Below are positions 26,900 through 35,322 of a DNA stretch of 64,000 bases, in pieces (positions within the stretch are counted from its first letter, which is position 1; each line of letters opens with the position of its first letter). This DNA comes from an uncultured Candidatus Pelagibacter sp. (GTDB lineage: Bacteria; Pseudomonadota; Alphaproteobacteria; Pelagibacterales; Pelagibacteraceae). A program made the position numbers and the translations under genes. Below the pieces are notes generated by a model, which saw only the letters and a list, made by a program, of their open reading frames with translations, was not told the DNA's origin and did not search any database. Location of the stretch: positions 1-64,000 of the forward strand of contig CAJQSW010000005.1 in the NCBI GenBank assembly GCA_905616455.1. The letters are read 5' to 3'.

Positions 26900-27901
26900 A
26901 TGAATAACTTAAAAAAAGTTGGTCTTACAGCGTTAGCTGGATCACTAGCTATGTTTTCTGCTCATGCTGGAGAAATGTCTATTTCTGGTTCTGCAGAAGC
27001 AACATACACGTCTAACAGTGGATCAGACAACACAACTGCTTCTAAGGGTCTGTCTGGTAACCCATTTGGTTTATCTCATGATATCGACATTACTGGTTCA
27101 GGAGAATTAGACAATGGTTGGACTTACAAAGTAAATACTGATTTTGCAGGTCAAGATATGGGTGCAGACAGTACTACACTTATGATGGATATGGGATCTT
27201 TAGGAACAGTTGGTATTGACCAAGGTTCAGGAGCATTCGGTATTGGTACTTTAGAAAATGACGTTCCAACTGCTTATGAAGAAGCGGATCACAGTGTTGG
27301 TACATTAGCTCATGGTATTGATGCAAATGGTGTTGCAGGAAATGCAGTTGGTTACAAAAATACATTTTCGGGTGTTGGTGTAAGTATTGAGTATCTTGCA
27401 GATACTGGTGCATCAGTTGTACAAGCAGGTAGTGTTTCAGGTACAAGTAGTGGATCTGATTTGAACTATGCACTAACATACGCAATGGATAACGGTATGA
27501 CGTTAGCTTACGGTGCATCTGATACAGATCTACCTTACGAAGCAGCAGGCGATACTTCAGAGCAAGTAGCATCTGTTAACTACGTAATGGGAGCAGTATC
27601 AGTTGGTGTATCAAAGTCTGAGCAAAAAAGTCTTGGTATTTTAAGTCAACAAAATACTCACTACGGTATTGCATTTAACGTAAATGACAGTTTGTCACTT
27701 TCGTACTCAGTAAACAATGCTGAAGACAAAGGTACAGGTAATGCTGCTAACCCATCTGAAGAAGAGAATAAAGGTATAATGGCCGCTTATTCAATCGGTG
27801 GAGCTTCAGTGAGATTAGCTCTTAACAGTGCTGACAATGTTGGTGGTGTTTCATCTTCTAGTGCAGATAATATGGAACTTAGTTTAGCATTAGCTTTCTA
27901 A
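26900..27901 (+). CDS. Outer-membrane porin
   Basis: This 333-residue protein has a Sec signal peptide (MNNLKKVGLTALAGSLAMFSAHA, cleavage after about residue 23). The mature protein starts GEMSISGSAEATY. Alternating polar/hydrophobic strands run to a C-terminal Phe (LSLALAF), the outer-membrane insertion signal. Glycine, serine and aspartate are abundant. It carries one of the few clear Shine-Dalgarno sequences in the window (AAAAGGA, 26888-26894) and uses more C and G at third positions than its neighbours, both signs of high expression. It is followed by a strong terminator. Substrate is not predictable. Confidence 0.9.
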   Translation: MNNLKKVGLTALAGSLAMFSAHAGEMSISGSAEATYTSNSGSDNTTASKGLSGNPFGLSHDIDITGSGELDNGWTYKVNTDFAGQDMGADSTTLMMDMGSLGTVGIDQGSGAFGIGTLENDVPTAYEEADHSVGTLAHGIDANGVAGNAVGYKNTFSGVGVSIEYLADTGASVVQAGSVSGTSSGSDLNYALTYAMDNGMTLAYGASDTDLPYEAAGDTSEQVASVNYVMGAVSVGVSKSEQKSLGILSQQNTHYGIAFNVNDSLSLSYSVNNAEDKGTGNAANPSEEENKGIMAAYSIGGASVRLALNSADNVGGVSSSSADNMELSLALAF

Positions 27902-27924
27902 TTTAAATATTACTTAAATTTATT

Positions 27925-27960
27925 AAAACGGCCTTATTTAATTATAAGGCCGTTTTTTTT
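27925..27960. terminator. Intrinsic terminator after the porin gene
   Basis: AAAACGGCCTTAT (27925-27937) pairs perfectly over 13 bases with ATAAGGCCGTTTT (27944-27956) across a six-base loop, followed by an uninterrupted T run to 27961. It ends the porin transcript. It abuts the end of the convergent TPR-sulfotransferase gene and may also slow that transcript, though the opposite-strand U-tract is weaker. Confidence 0.93.
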
Positions 27961-29477
27961 TACTTTAAATTATTAAATAATTTACTTAGATCTTTCTCAT
28001 GTTTTTTGTAGGAGTTAATAGAACCCTTATATAAAGGAAGTCTAACTTGTGAGACACTTAAAGTTCTTACAGCATTCTTATTATCATTAAAATTTAGACA
28101 ATTTTCTTCAAAATTTAAATCACAATAATTGAGCATCTTATTTATATTGAATTTTGGATCTTCGATTAAATTTTCATAATCAATGTTTAAAATAGTATCT
28201 TTCAAAGTTAAATTCCAAAATTTCATTAATTTGTTATAAGAATTATAAAACATAGATAAATCATCCATATCATCAGCAAAATTTATATTTTCAAATAACT
28301 GTTTAAAACATGAATAACAGGTATCTTTAGGACTTCTCTTAACATGAATTATTTTTGCTTTTGGAAATAGTATTTTGATAAAGCCAATCCAAAAAAAATT
28401 AAAAGGGTTCTTATCTAAGATATAATTTTGATTACTTGAATAAGAGGAAATTTTATCAATATAAGAGTTGGTTATTTCACTAAGAACAGAAAAAGAGCTA
28501 TCTATTGAGTGTATTTTATCAAATTCTTTTAAAAATAATTTATTTAAAAAAGGCAACTCCCCAGCACCAAAAATTGCACTATGAGAGGAAAGAATTTGTT
28601 CAATTAGTGAAGTACCAGATCGAGGCATTCCAACAACAAAGATTATTTTTTTATCATTTTTATAAGGCTTAACTTTGGAATAATTAATATTTTTAAACAA
28701 AGATTGAATTTTCCTCATTAAATCTATGTCTTTATTCACATCATATTTTGTAAGTTTTTTTCTTAAGAAATTTCCAGATATAATGTGGTCAATAAATTTT
28801 TTAGGCTTACCAATGTCATTATAAGCTTTTGCCAATCCAAAATGAAGAAAAATTGCATTTGGTTGGGCAATCTTACTATTATTTAAACCTTCTTTCATCT
28901 TTATGAAATGAGGGTCGTGCTCTTTATATTTTTTTAACGTTGAAACAAGTTTATCAGCAGCAGAAAAATCAGGTTTAATTTCCAAAGTAATTTGTGCATG
29001 TTTTATAGCCAAGTCTTTTATATTAAGAGTAAGATAGGTTGTAGCCAAATTAAAGTGAGCCAAATATACATTTGGATTTAAAGATATAGCCCTATTAAAT
29101 AACTCAATTGCACCCTCCGAATCTTGCATAAGTACTTTAAGGTTTCCATAGCCTACAAGAGAATTAATGTAGCCAGGGGATATTTTTAATGCCCTCTCGT
29201 AGTAGCTTTTAGCTAAATTATAATTGCTGATTTTCTTATGGGAATTTCCCAAATTATTTAATGCAGCAATATTGTTAGGTAATAATTTTATAGATGACTC
29301 AAAATTAATAATAGCATTTTCAATATCACCAGTTTGAATAAAAGCAGAACCAATTAAATTTTTTAGATATGAATTTTTAGGATATATTTTTAGTAATGCA
29401 TTTGTTTTCTGAATAACTTTATTATAATGACCATCATTAAAATGTTTTAAAATTATTTTAACTTGATCTTGAATCAT
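27960..29477 (-). CDS. TPR-repeat sulfotransferase
   Basis: This 505-residue protein has two parts. Residues 1-180 hold about four to five tetratricopeptide repeats (NNLGNSHKKISNYNLAKSYYERALKISP is the clearest, near 74-101). Residues 278-505 form a sulfotransferase domain with the PAPS loop VGMPRSGTSLIEQIL at 282-296, GELPFL after it, and a 3'-phosphate motif HVKRSPKDTCYSCF further on. Such TPR-sulfotransferases resemble tyrosylprotein sulfotransferases and are widespread in marine bacteria, with unknown acceptors. The start overlaps the end of the ThiE-like gene by 20 bases. Confidence 0.9.
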   Translation of the reverse strand: MIQDQVKIILKHFNDGHYNKVIQKTNALLKIYPKNSYLKNLIGSAFIQTGDIENAIINFESSIKLLPNNIAALNNLGNSHKKISNYNLAKSYYERALKISPGYINSLVGYGNLKVLMQDSEGAIELFNRAISLNPNVYLAHFNLATTYLTLNIKDLAIKHAQITLEIKPDFSAADKLVSTLKKYKEHDPHFIKMKEGLNNSKIAQPNAIFLHFGLAKAYNDIGKPKKFIDHIISGNFLRKKLTKYDVNKDIDLMRKIQSLFKNINYSKVKPYKNDKKIIFVVGMPRSGTSLIEQILSSHSAIFGAGELPFLNKLFLKEFDKIHSIDSSFSVLSEITNSYIDKISSYSSNQNYILDKNPFNFFWIGFIKILFPKAKIIHVKRSPKDTCYSCFKQLFENINFADDMDDLSMFYNSYNKLMKFWNLTLKDTILNIDYENLIEDPKFNINKMLNYCDLNFEENCLNFNDNKNAVRTLSVSQVRLPLYKGSINSYKKHEKDLSKLFNNLK

Positions 29478-30015
29478 ATAAGTTTTTTATAGAAGAAATG
29501 CTTGCAATTCCATAACATTTTGTTAATTGGATTTTTTTATAGTTCGCATTATTTACACCTCCTAATGCGATAACTTTCTGTTTTGTTAAATTTTTTAAAT
29601 ATATAAATCTATAAAGTCCCAAAAATTTTATATTTTTTTTAGTTTTAAATATTGGAGATAAAAAAACAATGTCTACATTTTGATTATTTTTTATAATAAT
29701 CTCTTTCAAATTATGAGCCGAACCAATTAATCTAAAATTGATTCTTTTAGAATAAGAAATGTGATTATAGCTGTTATTAAAAGAAGGTATATAAGCTCCA
29801 TCAAGACCAAGATTAAAAGCAAGTTTAATTTCATTAGCTAAATAAAATTTTCTATTTGTTTTTCTACAAAAATTTTTAATTTTTTTAATTAAATCAACAT
29901 CTGCTTTTTTTTCATAATTTCGATAGATTAGAGATATTTTAAGGTTAAGTTTAATTAAATCAGCTTCTTTAAATTTATCAATAAAGTGATAAGTTTCATT
30001 AAAATTTTTATGCAT
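29458..30015 (-). CDS. ThiE/TenI-like (thiamine phosphate synthase family) protein
   Basis: The 185-residue product follows the ThiE barrel plan: SLIYRNY near 29-35, KFYLANEIKLAFNLGLDGAYIPS near 56-78 (equivalent to NDR...A...ADGVHLGQ), FRLIGSAHNLKEI, VDIVFLSPIFKTK (equivalent to the GPIF-T-K motif) and VIALGGVN. Several catalytic-region residues differ from true ThiE, so activity in joining HMP-PP and thiazole phosphate is uncertain. The only Met is the start codon, whose CAT directly abuts the ATG of yggS on the other strand. It is likely co-transcribed with the TPR-sulfotransferase gene. Confidence 0.75.
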   Translation of the reverse strand: MHKNFNETYHFIDKFKEADLIKLNLKISLIYRNYEKKADVDLIKKIKNFCRKTNRKFYLANEIKLAFNLGLDGAYIPSFNNSYNHISYSKRINFRLIGSAHNLKEIIIKNNQNVDIVFLSPIFKTKKNIKFLGLYRFIYLKNLTKQKVIALGGVNNANYKKIQLTKCYGIASISSIKNLYDSRSS

Positions 30016-30675
30016 ATGATAATTAATAAATTAAACGTTATAGATAATGAAATTCAACTAAAAATTAAAGAGTTAAATATTTTAAAGCTTGTACCAAAAG
30101 TTATAGCTGTAAGTAAAACATTTGGAATGAGTGAAATTTTGCCACTAATTAATCATGGCCATGTTCACTTTGGAGAAAATAAAGTTCAAGAATCACTAGA
30201 AAAGTGGACCGATATAAAGAATGACTTTAAACATATCAAGCTCCATATGCTTGGAAAAATCCAAACGAATAAAGCAAAATATGTTGTTGATCTATTTGAC
30301 TATATTCATTCACTAGACAATAGAAAATTAGCTGAAAAAATTTCTGTAGAACAAGAAAAGAAGAAAAAAAGGTTAAAAATATTCATACAAGTTAATATTG
30401 CTAACGAAGACCAAAAGGCAGGCGTTTCTTTAGAAGATCTCGATGATTTTTATCATTATTGTATTAAGAAATTAAAATTAGATATTGTTGGCTTAATGTG
30501 CCTTCCACCAAACAAAAAAAGGCCAGACATGTATTTTAAAAAAATGAGTGAGTTAAGAGATATATTGGGAGTAGAAGATTTAAGTATGGGAATGTCGGGA
30601 GATTATTTAGAAGCTATAAAATATGGTTCTACGTTTGTAAGAATAGGGTCTAAAATATTTGGACAAAGATATTAA
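30016..30675 (+). CDS. yggS: PLP homeostasis protein (YggS/PROSC family)
   Basis: YggS-family proteins bind pyridoxal phosphate on an alanine-racemase-like barrel and maintain vitamin B6 balance. The PLP Lys lies in PKVIAVSKTFGMSEI, and HFGENKVQESLEKW, HMLGKIQTNKAKYVV, HSLDNRKLAEKI and LSMGMSGDYLEAI..GSTFVRIGSKIFG are all family signatures. I chose the ATG at 30016 (219 residues) because it places the N-terminus at the usual length. In-frame ATGs at 29986 and 30010 would overlap the divergent ThiE-like gene. The stop overlaps the convergent L,D-transpeptidase gene by four bases. Confidence 0.95.
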   Translation: MIINKLNVIDNEIQLKIKELNILKLVPKVIAVSKTFGMSEILPLINHGHVHFGENKVQESLEKWTDIKNDFKHIKLHMLGKIQTNKAKYVVDLFDYIHSLDNRKLAEKISVEQEKKKKRLKIFIQVNIANEDQKAGVSLEDLDDFYHYCIKKLKLDIVGLMCLPPNKKRPDMYFKKMSELRDILGVEDLSMGMSGDYLEAIKYGSTFVRIGSKIFGQRY

Positions 30676-31160
30676 CCAATATTTATTTTGGTTTTTTGAT
30701 TTATTAATTTTAACAAAATTTCAAAATCTTTCCTTTTAAGAGCTATACATCCAGCCGTAGGTTTGTAATCGTCTGTTAAATGTATAAAAATTGCACTTCC
30801 TTTATAGGGAATTTTTTTTTCATTATGACTGATTGTAATTAAATAGTCATATATATGATCTGTTCTGTAAAATTTTTCCTTATACGTCTTATTAATTGCA
30901 TGAATCTCCTCATTATATTTTTTATGATTTGGATCATCACACCAAGCCATTTTTTTTGTAATAACCTTTTTTTTGATCTTACATTTTGGAACATCAATTC
31001 TATCTTTTCGAAAATATAATTTTTTTAAACTAAAAAGACCCTTTGGTGTTGAATAGTCACCTTCTTTTTTATTAATTTTTAAACCATTTATACCTACACA
31101 ACACTTAAAATTAAAATCATCAATTATAAGGGTGTTTTTATTTTTTACATGAATTATCAT
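30672..31160 (-). CDS. L,D-transpeptidase (YkuD domain)
   Basis: YkuD-domain enzymes use a Cys nucleophile to cross-link peptidoglycan or to attach proteins to it. The catalytic segment AIFIHLTDDYKPTAGCIALKRKDF near residues 122-145 has the His and the GC pair of the HX(15-17)[S/T]XGC motif. STPKGLFSLKKLYFR near 38-52 is the usual substrate-facing segment. No signal peptide is visible in the 162 residues, unusual for an enzyme acting in the periplasm; this group (close to E. coli YafK/ErfK-like short forms) is nevertheless widespread. Its start lies 13 bases from a divergent regulator gene. Confidence 0.85.
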   Translation of the reverse strand: MIIHVKNKNTLIIDDFNFKCCVGINGLKINKKEGDYSTPKGLFSLKKLYFRKDRIDVPKCKIKKKVITKKMAWCDDPNHKKYNEEIHAINKTYKEKFYRTDHIYDYLITISHNEKKIPYKGSAIFIHLTDDYKPTAGCIALKRKDFEILLKLINQKTKINIG

Positions 31161-31173
31161 ATATTTTATTAAA

Positions 31174-31782
31174 ATGATTAAGCAAAATATTTTTATTATT
31201 AACTATAATTTACTATATGAAATCTTAGAAGAGATTAAAGAAAATTTACCATTTGATATTATAAAACATGAAAATGAAGAAGATTTTATCAAAGCAAATC
31301 ATTCAAATCTTGAAAATCTTTTAATAGTTTCAAAATCTACTAATAAATTATTAGTAGATAAAAATCTAAGTCAAAAAAATTTCTTAGTTTTAAATAATTT
31401 TCCTTTAGTGCTTAGTAAGTTAATTGAGTTAATTAATATTCAACTAATTAAGTTAAAATTTAATTACCAATCTAAGGTTATTATAAATGGCTATGAATTG
31501 GATTTAAATTCTAAGTTCTTTTGTAAAAATAATATGCTTTTAAAATTAACTGAAAAAGAAATAGAAATAATTTTATATCTAAGTAAAAATAAAACCAAAC
31601 ATACGATTTTAGATCTACAAAAAAATATTTGGGGATATTCACCAAACATGGAAACACACACAGTTGAAACACATATTTATAGGTTGCGCAAAAAAATAAG
31701 TAATAAATTTAACGACACAAAATTTATTTTAGGTCATCAGAATGGTTATTTTATTGATAAAAATGATATTAATTTAGCCTAG
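31174..31782 (+). CDS. OmpR-type winged-helix regulator with degenerate receiver domain
   Basis: The C-terminal domain is a typical OmpR/PhoB winged helix: LTEKEIEIILYL at 125-136, then the recognition helix region METHTVETHIYRLRKKI near 160-176 and the GHQNGYFI wing. The N-terminal 95 residues have the size and strand pattern of a receiver but lack the acidic pair and the phosphoryl-acceptor Asp (Ser in LLIVSKS near residue 53). No sensor kinase gene is adjacent. It probably works without phosphorylation. It is divergent from the L,D-transpeptidase gene and overlaps the convergent kinase gene by 14 bases. Confidence 0.8.
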   Translation: MIKQNIFIINYNLLYEILEEIKENLPFDIIKHENEEDFIKANHSNLENLLIVSKSTNKLLVDKNLSQKNFLVLNNFPLVLSKLIELINIQLIKLKFNYQSKVIINGYELDLNSKFFCKNNMLLKLTEKEIEIILYLSKNKTKHTILDLQKNIWGYSPNMETHTVETHIYRLRKKISNKFNDTKFILGHQNGYFIDKNDINLA

Positions 31783-32698
31783 CGCCAATTTTTTGAATTA
31801 TTCTAGAAGACATTTCAGTCCCCTTTTCTAGACTCTCTTTTATCGAATAATCATTAATATAGCCATGAAGAAAGCCTGATGCAAATAAATCTCCTGCACC
31901 AGTTAAATCAAGTATTTTCAAATTCTTTTTGCTATCACATTCGACAACCTCACCCATGATAATTGCAACACTTCCAAGCTTTCCACGAGTAATAATTAGG
32001 GATTTTCCTAATTGTTTTCCAAACGCAATAACTTCAGTAAAGTTTGTTGTATTTATTAGAGACTTAATCTCTTGTTCATTTGCAAAAGTAATATCTAGTT
32101 TATTTCTAACCAAATCTAAAAAGCTATCTTTATGTCTTTCAACACAAAATTGATCTGATAAAGACATAGCAGTTTTATTTGCAAACAACATTGCTTTATT
32201 AAATGCTAATTTTGGCTCACCCTCATCCCACAAATATCCCTCTAGTAATATCATCTCACTTTTCTTAATAACATCTTCAACAATGTCTTTTTCACTAATT
32301 TTTCCTGCAATGCCTAAGAATGTAACCATTGTCCTTTCAGAGTCGGGTGTAATTAGGATAAGACATGTTCCAGTTGGAATAACCTCCTCCTTCTTATTGT
32401 AAAAATATTTTACTTTTTCTTTCGTCAAACTTTGTTCATATTTTTCACCTAATTCATCTTTATTGACCTTACCAATAAAAGAAACATCATTTCCTAATTG
32501 AGCCAATCCAACTATAGAGTTTGCAACAGATCCCCCAGCTATTGTTTGTTCAATTTTTAAATTAGATAAAATCTTTTTAAATTCAACCTCATCTACTAAT
32601 TTCATTGTACTTTTTGTAAGATTATTTTCTGATAAAAAATTTTCTTCAACTTTACAAATAACATCAACAATTGCATTACCTATTCCTAAGATTTTCAT
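31769..32698 (-). CDS. PfkB-family carbohydrate/nucleoside kinase (adenosine kinase-like)
   Basis: This 309-residue ribokinase-fold enzyme starts ILGIGNAIVDVICKV. It has AGGSVANSIVGLAQLG near 54-69 (substrate-binding Gly-Gly), DSERTMVTFLG near 118-128, and the anion-hole/catalytic motif LDLTGAGDLFASGFLHG near 263-279 with the catalytic Asp in GAGD. Best fit is the alphaproteobacterial adenosine kinase-like branch, but sugar specificity cannot be excluded from motifs alone. It lies one base from nth in the grpE-to-kinase run. Confidence 0.88.
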   Translation of the reverse strand: MKILGIGNAIVDVICKVEENFLSENNLTKSTMKLVDEVEFKKILSNLKIEQTIAGGSVANSIVGLAQLGNDVSFIGKVNKDELGEKYEQSLTKEKVKYFYNKKEEVIPTGTCLILITPDSERTMVTFLGIAGKISEKDIVEDVIKKSEMILLEGYLWDEGEPKLAFNKAMLFANKTAMSLSDQFCVERHKDSFLDLVRNKLDITFANEQEIKSLINTTNFTEVIAFGKQLGKSLIITRGKLGSVAIIMGEVVECDSKKNLKILDLTGAGDLFASGFLHGYINDYSIKESLEKGTEMSSRIIQKIGARLN

Positions 32699-32699
32699 A

Positions 32700-33353
32700 T
32701 TAAGCTTTCTTAATTATAATTGGACTTTTCCGATTAGGATAACAAGTCGTGCAAATTTTACAAGTCAATCCATAGCACTCTCTTGCTTTACAGAATTCTC
32801 TTCCATAATATATTATTTGTAAATGTAGTTTACTCCAAATTTTTTTTGGAAATACTCTTTTTAAATCTTTTTCAGTTTGAACAACATTCTTACCATTTGT
32901 TAACCCCCATCTTTGAGCTAGCCTATGTATGTGAGTATCAACAGCAAACGCTGGTATTCCAAAGCCTTGAGACATCACTACGCTTGCTGTTTTATGACCC
33001 ACACCAGGTAGATTTTCTAGTTCTTCAAACGTCTTTGGGACTTTACCAGCATGTTTATCTAGTAGTTGTTTTGACATTAAATAAATGCTCTTAGCTTTAA
33101 TTCTAAAAATTCCTATACGATTTATTAATTTTTCAATTTTTTTTCTACCTAACTTTACAAAGTGTTCAGGTTTATTGTATTTTGGATATATATCCTTTGT
33201 AACGTTGTTTACACTTAAGTCTGTACACTGCGCTGACAACAGAACAGACATCAATAGAGTAAACTTACTTGTATGGTCTAAAGGAATAAGAGTTGTAGGG
33301 TAAATTTTATTTAAAATTGTAAGTATTTTTTTTGCTTTTTCTTTTTCATTCAT
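32700..33353 (-). CDS. nth: Endonuclease III (DNA glycosylase/AP lyase)
   Basis: Nth excises oxidised pyrimidines and nicks abasic sites. LLSAQCTDLSVN near residues 37-48 and the helix-hairpin-helix LENLPGVGHKTASVVM near 106-121 contain the catalytic Lys. VDTHIHRLAQRWG near 138-150 holds the catalytic Asp. The four C-terminal Cys (C..ECYGLTCKICTTCYP) bind a 4Fe-4S cluster. Length is 217 residues. It overlaps dapB by one base. Confidence 0.97.
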   Translation of the reverse strand: MNEKEKAKKILTILNKIYPTTLIPLDHTSKFTLLMSVLLSAQCTDLSVNNVTKDIYPKYNKPEHFVKLGRKKIEKLINRIGIFRIKAKSIYLMSKQLLDKHAGKVPKTFEELENLPGVGHKTASVVMSQGFGIPAFAVDTHIHRLAQRWGLTNGKNVVQTEKDLKRVFPKKIWSKLHLQIIYYGREFCKARECYGLTCKICTTCYPNRKSPIIIKKA

Positions 33354-34129
33354 TATTTAAAATTTAATAAATCTCTCATTGAATAAAGTCCAGGTTTTTT
33401 TCCTGTAAGCCACTTGGCTGCTGTTAAAGCACCGTCTGAGTAAAGAGCTCTATCAAATGCTTCATGGTTTAGTTTTATCACCTCTTTACCACTAGAGAAT
33501 GTTACTTCATGTTCTCCAATAATCTCACCTTTTCTAATTGAATTAAAATTAATTTTCCCTCCGTATGGAAAAGTTTTTTTATTTAAAAACTTTTTACCAA
33601 TCAAACTATAAAGATTTTTATTTTTACCGTCCGCAATACCCTTTCCAAGCATCAAAGCAGTTCCCGAAGGGTAATCCTTCTTGTGCCTATGATGAACCTC
33701 AAATATTTTACTTAAGTAGTCATCATTTAATGATTTAGATGCTATCTCTGTTAAATACATTAACAAATTAACACCCAAACTCATATTACCAGCTTTTAGT
33801 ATAGGAATTTTTCTTGAAAATTTTTTAATTAAAGCTTCTTCTTTTTGAGAAAATCCAGTTGTTCCAATGACCACTCTTTTTTTAAGTTTTGATGCAATTT
33901 TAAGTATATCTAGAGTACATTTTGGAACCGTAAAATCCACTATCACATCAGCTTTTTTAAAAGCTAGCTCTGTATTTAAATCAAGACTAATACCAGCTAT
34001 TTTCTTATTTATACGCTTGTTTTCTGTGAGAGTTACTAGTTTAAAATTTTTATTAGATTTTGAAGACTTAATAAGTTGCTGACCCATTCTTCCAAGACAT
34101 CCAGAAATTGCTAAATTAATTTTCTTCAT
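33353..34129 (-). CDS. dapB: 4-hydroxy-tetrahydrodipicolinate reductase
   Basis: DapB catalyses the second committed step of lysine/diaminopimelate synthesis with NAD(P)H. The nucleotide loop ISGCLGRMGQQL is at residues 8-19, VDFTVPKCTLDIL near 84-96, VIGTTGF near 107-113, and the substrate-binding FEVHHRHKKDYPSGTAL near 150-166. Length is 258 residues. It follows dnaJ by 36 bases in the same direction, as in several alphaproteobacteria. Confidence 0.96.
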   Translation of the reverse strand: MKKINLAISGCLGRMGQQLIKSSKSNKNFKLVTLTENKRINKKIAGISLDLNTELAFKKADVIVDFTVPKCTLDILKIASKLKKRVVIGTTGFSQKEEALIKKFSRKIPILKAGNMSLGVNLLMYLTEIASKSLNDDYLSKIFEVHHRHKKDYPSGTALMLGKGIADGKNKNLYSLIGKKFLNKKTFPYGGKINFNSIRKGEIIGEHEVTFSSGKEVIKLNHEAFDRALYSDGALTAAKWLTGKKPGLYSMRDLLNFK

Positions 34130-34165
34130 CAGGAAAATATTAGCCTTTTTTGGTTAATTAGTCTT

Positions 34166-35290
34166 TTAGTTTTTCCAAAAACTTTTAGCCTTTTGGAAGA
34201 ACTTTTTAATACTTGGGTTTGATTTCTCATTTTCAATTTCTCTAAATTTTTCAAGTAATTCTTTTTGTGCCTTATTAAGTGAAATAGGAACTTCAGTATT
34301 CACCTGAACATAAAGGTCACCATTTCCACTACCACGCATATAGGGCATACCTTTACCCTTTAGCCTAAATTGCTTACCATTTTGAGTTCCATCCGGTATT
34401 TTAATTTTTGCTCTTCCACCATCAATTGTTGGTATTTCAATTGTAGTACCTAGCGCTGCATCTGCTATTGAAATTGGGAATTCAAAAAATAAATTTTCAT
34501 CTGATCTTTTAAAAAGATCATGAGAATAAACATTAACAAATAAATATAAATCTCCGCTAGCCGCACCTTTAGTACCAGCTTCGCCTTTGCCAGCTAATCT
34601 TATTCTTGTCCCATCATCAACACCCTTAGGTATAGTTACAGATATTTTTTTTGAAGCCTGTTTGTTACCTTGACCGTTACAGTCACCACATGGATGGGTA
34701 ATTTCTTCACCTGTTCCTTGACATTGAGGACAAGTTTGTTGAACAGTAAAAAAACCCTGACTAGATCTTACTTTGCCATTACCTCCACAAACCGTACATT
34801 TATCTGGTGAATGACCAGGCTTGGACCCATTTCCTTTGCAAGTAGTACATTTTTCTGTTGTTGAAAATTTTATATCTTGTTTCTTGCCCTCATAAGCTTC
34901 TTCAAGTGTGATTGATAAATCATATCTCAAATCAGAACCTCTGCTATTAGCACTTCTTCTTCCTCCAGATCTTCCACTACCACCAAAATCTCCAAAAAAA
35001 TCTTCAAAAATATCTGAAAAATCAGCTCCACCAAAACCACCACCTTGTCTTCCACTACCACCTCCTTCAAAAGCAGCATGGCCAAAGTTATCATAGTTTT
35101 GTTTTTTCTCTTGATCAGAAAGAATCCCGTACGCTTCGCCAGCTTCTTTAAACTTATCTTCAGAAGCTTTGTCACCAGGGTTTTTATCAGGGTGATGTTT
35201 AACTGCTAGTTTTCTATATGCAGATTTTAACTCTTCAGGGCTTGCATTTTTGCTAACACCTAAGACGTCATAAAAATCTCTTTTAGCCAT
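34166..35290 (-). CDS. dnaJ: DnaJ (Hsp40) co-chaperone
   Basis: DnaJ stimulates DnaK ATPase and delivers substrates. The J domain covers residues 1-70 with HPD at 33-35. A Gly/Phe/Ser-rich linker follows (about 75-125). The central zinc region has four CxxCxGxG repeats ([32 protein letters not shown]). The C-terminal substrate-binding domains complete 374 residues. It lies 32 bases after dnaK and is very likely co-transcribed with it. Confidence 0.98.
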   Translation of the reverse strand: MAKRDFYDVLGVSKNASPEELKSAYRKLAVKHHPDKNPGDKASEDKFKEAGEAYGILSDQEKKQNYDNFGHAAFEGGGSGRQGGGFGGADFSDIFEDFFGDFGGSGRSGGRRSANSRGSDLRYDLSITLEEAYEGKKQDIKFSTTEKCTTCKGNGSKPGHSPDKCTVCGGNGKVRSSQGFFTVQQTCPQCQGTGEEITHPCGDCNGQGNKQASKKISVTIPKGVDDGTRIRLAGKGEAGTKGAASGDLYLFVNVYSHDLFKRSDENLFFEFPISIADAALGTTIEIPTIDGGRAKIKIPDGTQNGKQFRLKGKGMPYMRGSGNGDLYVQVNTEVPISLNKAQKELLEKFREIENEKSNPSIKKFFQKAKSFWKN

Positions 35291-35322
35291 AAGTTACTTT
35301 AAGATGATAGTTGTTTTAAGTC

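Noticed and set aside
27180..27572. Open frame antisense to the porin gene
   Set aside because: The translation is a low-complexity His/Leu/Gln/Tyr-rich string produced by the porin's repeated codons; no start signal.
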